Of a stretch of DNA of 5,481 nucleotides, positions 5,437 through 5,481 are shown piece by piece (position 1 is the stretch's first letter; every line of letters starts with the position of its first letter). A model generated the notes under the pieces. It was not told the origin of the DNA. It ran no database searches and saw only the letters and a program-made list of their open reading frames with translations. The position numbers and the translations under genes are program-made. Source of the stretch: an uncultured Maribacter sp. (lineage in GTDB: Bacteria; Bacteroidota; Bacteroidia; Flavobacteriales; Flavobacteriaceae); assembly GCA_905479535.1 (NCBI GenBank), contig CAJQMW010000510.1, positions 1 through 5,481 of the forward strand. The letters run 5' to 3'.

Positions 5437-5481
5437 GTAAATCATCAAACCAAAGCTCTTTTCACCCTTGGCACTATCCTC

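Larger units (their letters stand above)
5342..5481 (-). mobile_element. Group II intron, 3' end (body continues right of window)
   Basis: On the minus strand, GAACCGCCGTATACGAGACC followed by GTGGTGTGAGAGG and CTACTCGATT is the recognisable domain V-VI end of a bacterial group II intron retroelement. Such elements splice as RNA and move by reverse transcription using an intron-encoded protein. That gene, if present, would lie at higher coordinates on this strand. The 3' splice site is placed after ..CGAT at 5343 or ..CGATT at 5342, so the exon begins GTAGGTAGTG. The short stretch 5437-5481 would be domain IV, where the reverse transcriptase gene usually ends. The 3' exon is antisense to the TfoX fragment and holds no minus-strand gene that splicing would restore. 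Confidence 0.82.

Noticed and set aside
5343..5481. Open minus-strand frame across the intron end (reads ..LMIYEPPYTRPVSREF..)
   Set aside because: It runs straight through domains V and VI, which are structural RNA, and ends TAG beyond the splice site. Intron-encoded proteins end before domain V, so this is spurious.
1..5481. CRISPR array, tRNA or rRNA genes, phage or defence system
   Set aside because: No regularly spaced repeats, cloverleaf, rRNA-like sequence or recognisable defence gene was found. The unexplained structure is confined to the short palindromes and element junctions reported.

Overview
The window looks like part of a Bacteroidota chromosome, most likely a marine or soil member of the Flavobacteriia. 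The evidence is the EngB-type GTPase tail, the weak or absent Shine-Dalgarno sequences, and the family types of the mobile elements; no species can be named. It is an accessory junction: core genes at the left edge, then a pile-up of degraded mobile elements, then one intact gene, then a broken gene against the 3' end of a group II intron.

Layout. 1-331 (+) is the C-terminal half of engB (yihA/ysxC), a ribosome-assembly GTPase. 345-734 (-) is a small conserved hypothetical protein convergent with it, with 13 bases between the stop codons. 843-2277 is a GC-rich IS4-superfamily insertion sequence with 14-bp terminal inverted repeats and a transposase gene on the minus strand broken by two frameshifts. 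About 2290-3593 is an IS3-family element on the plus strand whose orfA and orfB carry at least six lesions, although its D, D and E residues can all still be read. 3734-5104 (+) is the only full-length non-core gene, a PaaK/CapK-like adenylate-forming enzyme of very low GC content, as is typical of surface-polysaccharide loci. 5157-5330 (+) is the C-terminal remnant of a TfoX N-terminal-domain protein. From 5342 to the right edge, on the minus strand, lie domains V and VI of a group II intron whose body continues outside the window.

Base composition changes by region. Row 121-180 (engB) has 27 G/C of 60, row 1621-1680 (IS4) has 38 of 60, and row 4321-4380 (CapK-like) has 15 of 60. The pieces therefore probably have different origins.

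I see no new multi-gene system. The most unusual signal is a pair of short palindromes of the same design, CCCGA-N4-TCGGG, at 1770-1783 and 5398-5411. Each sits exactly where a mobile element is damaged: the first at a frameshift in the IS4 transposase, the second inside the catalytic domain V of the group II intron. They may be two copies of a miniature palindromic insertion.
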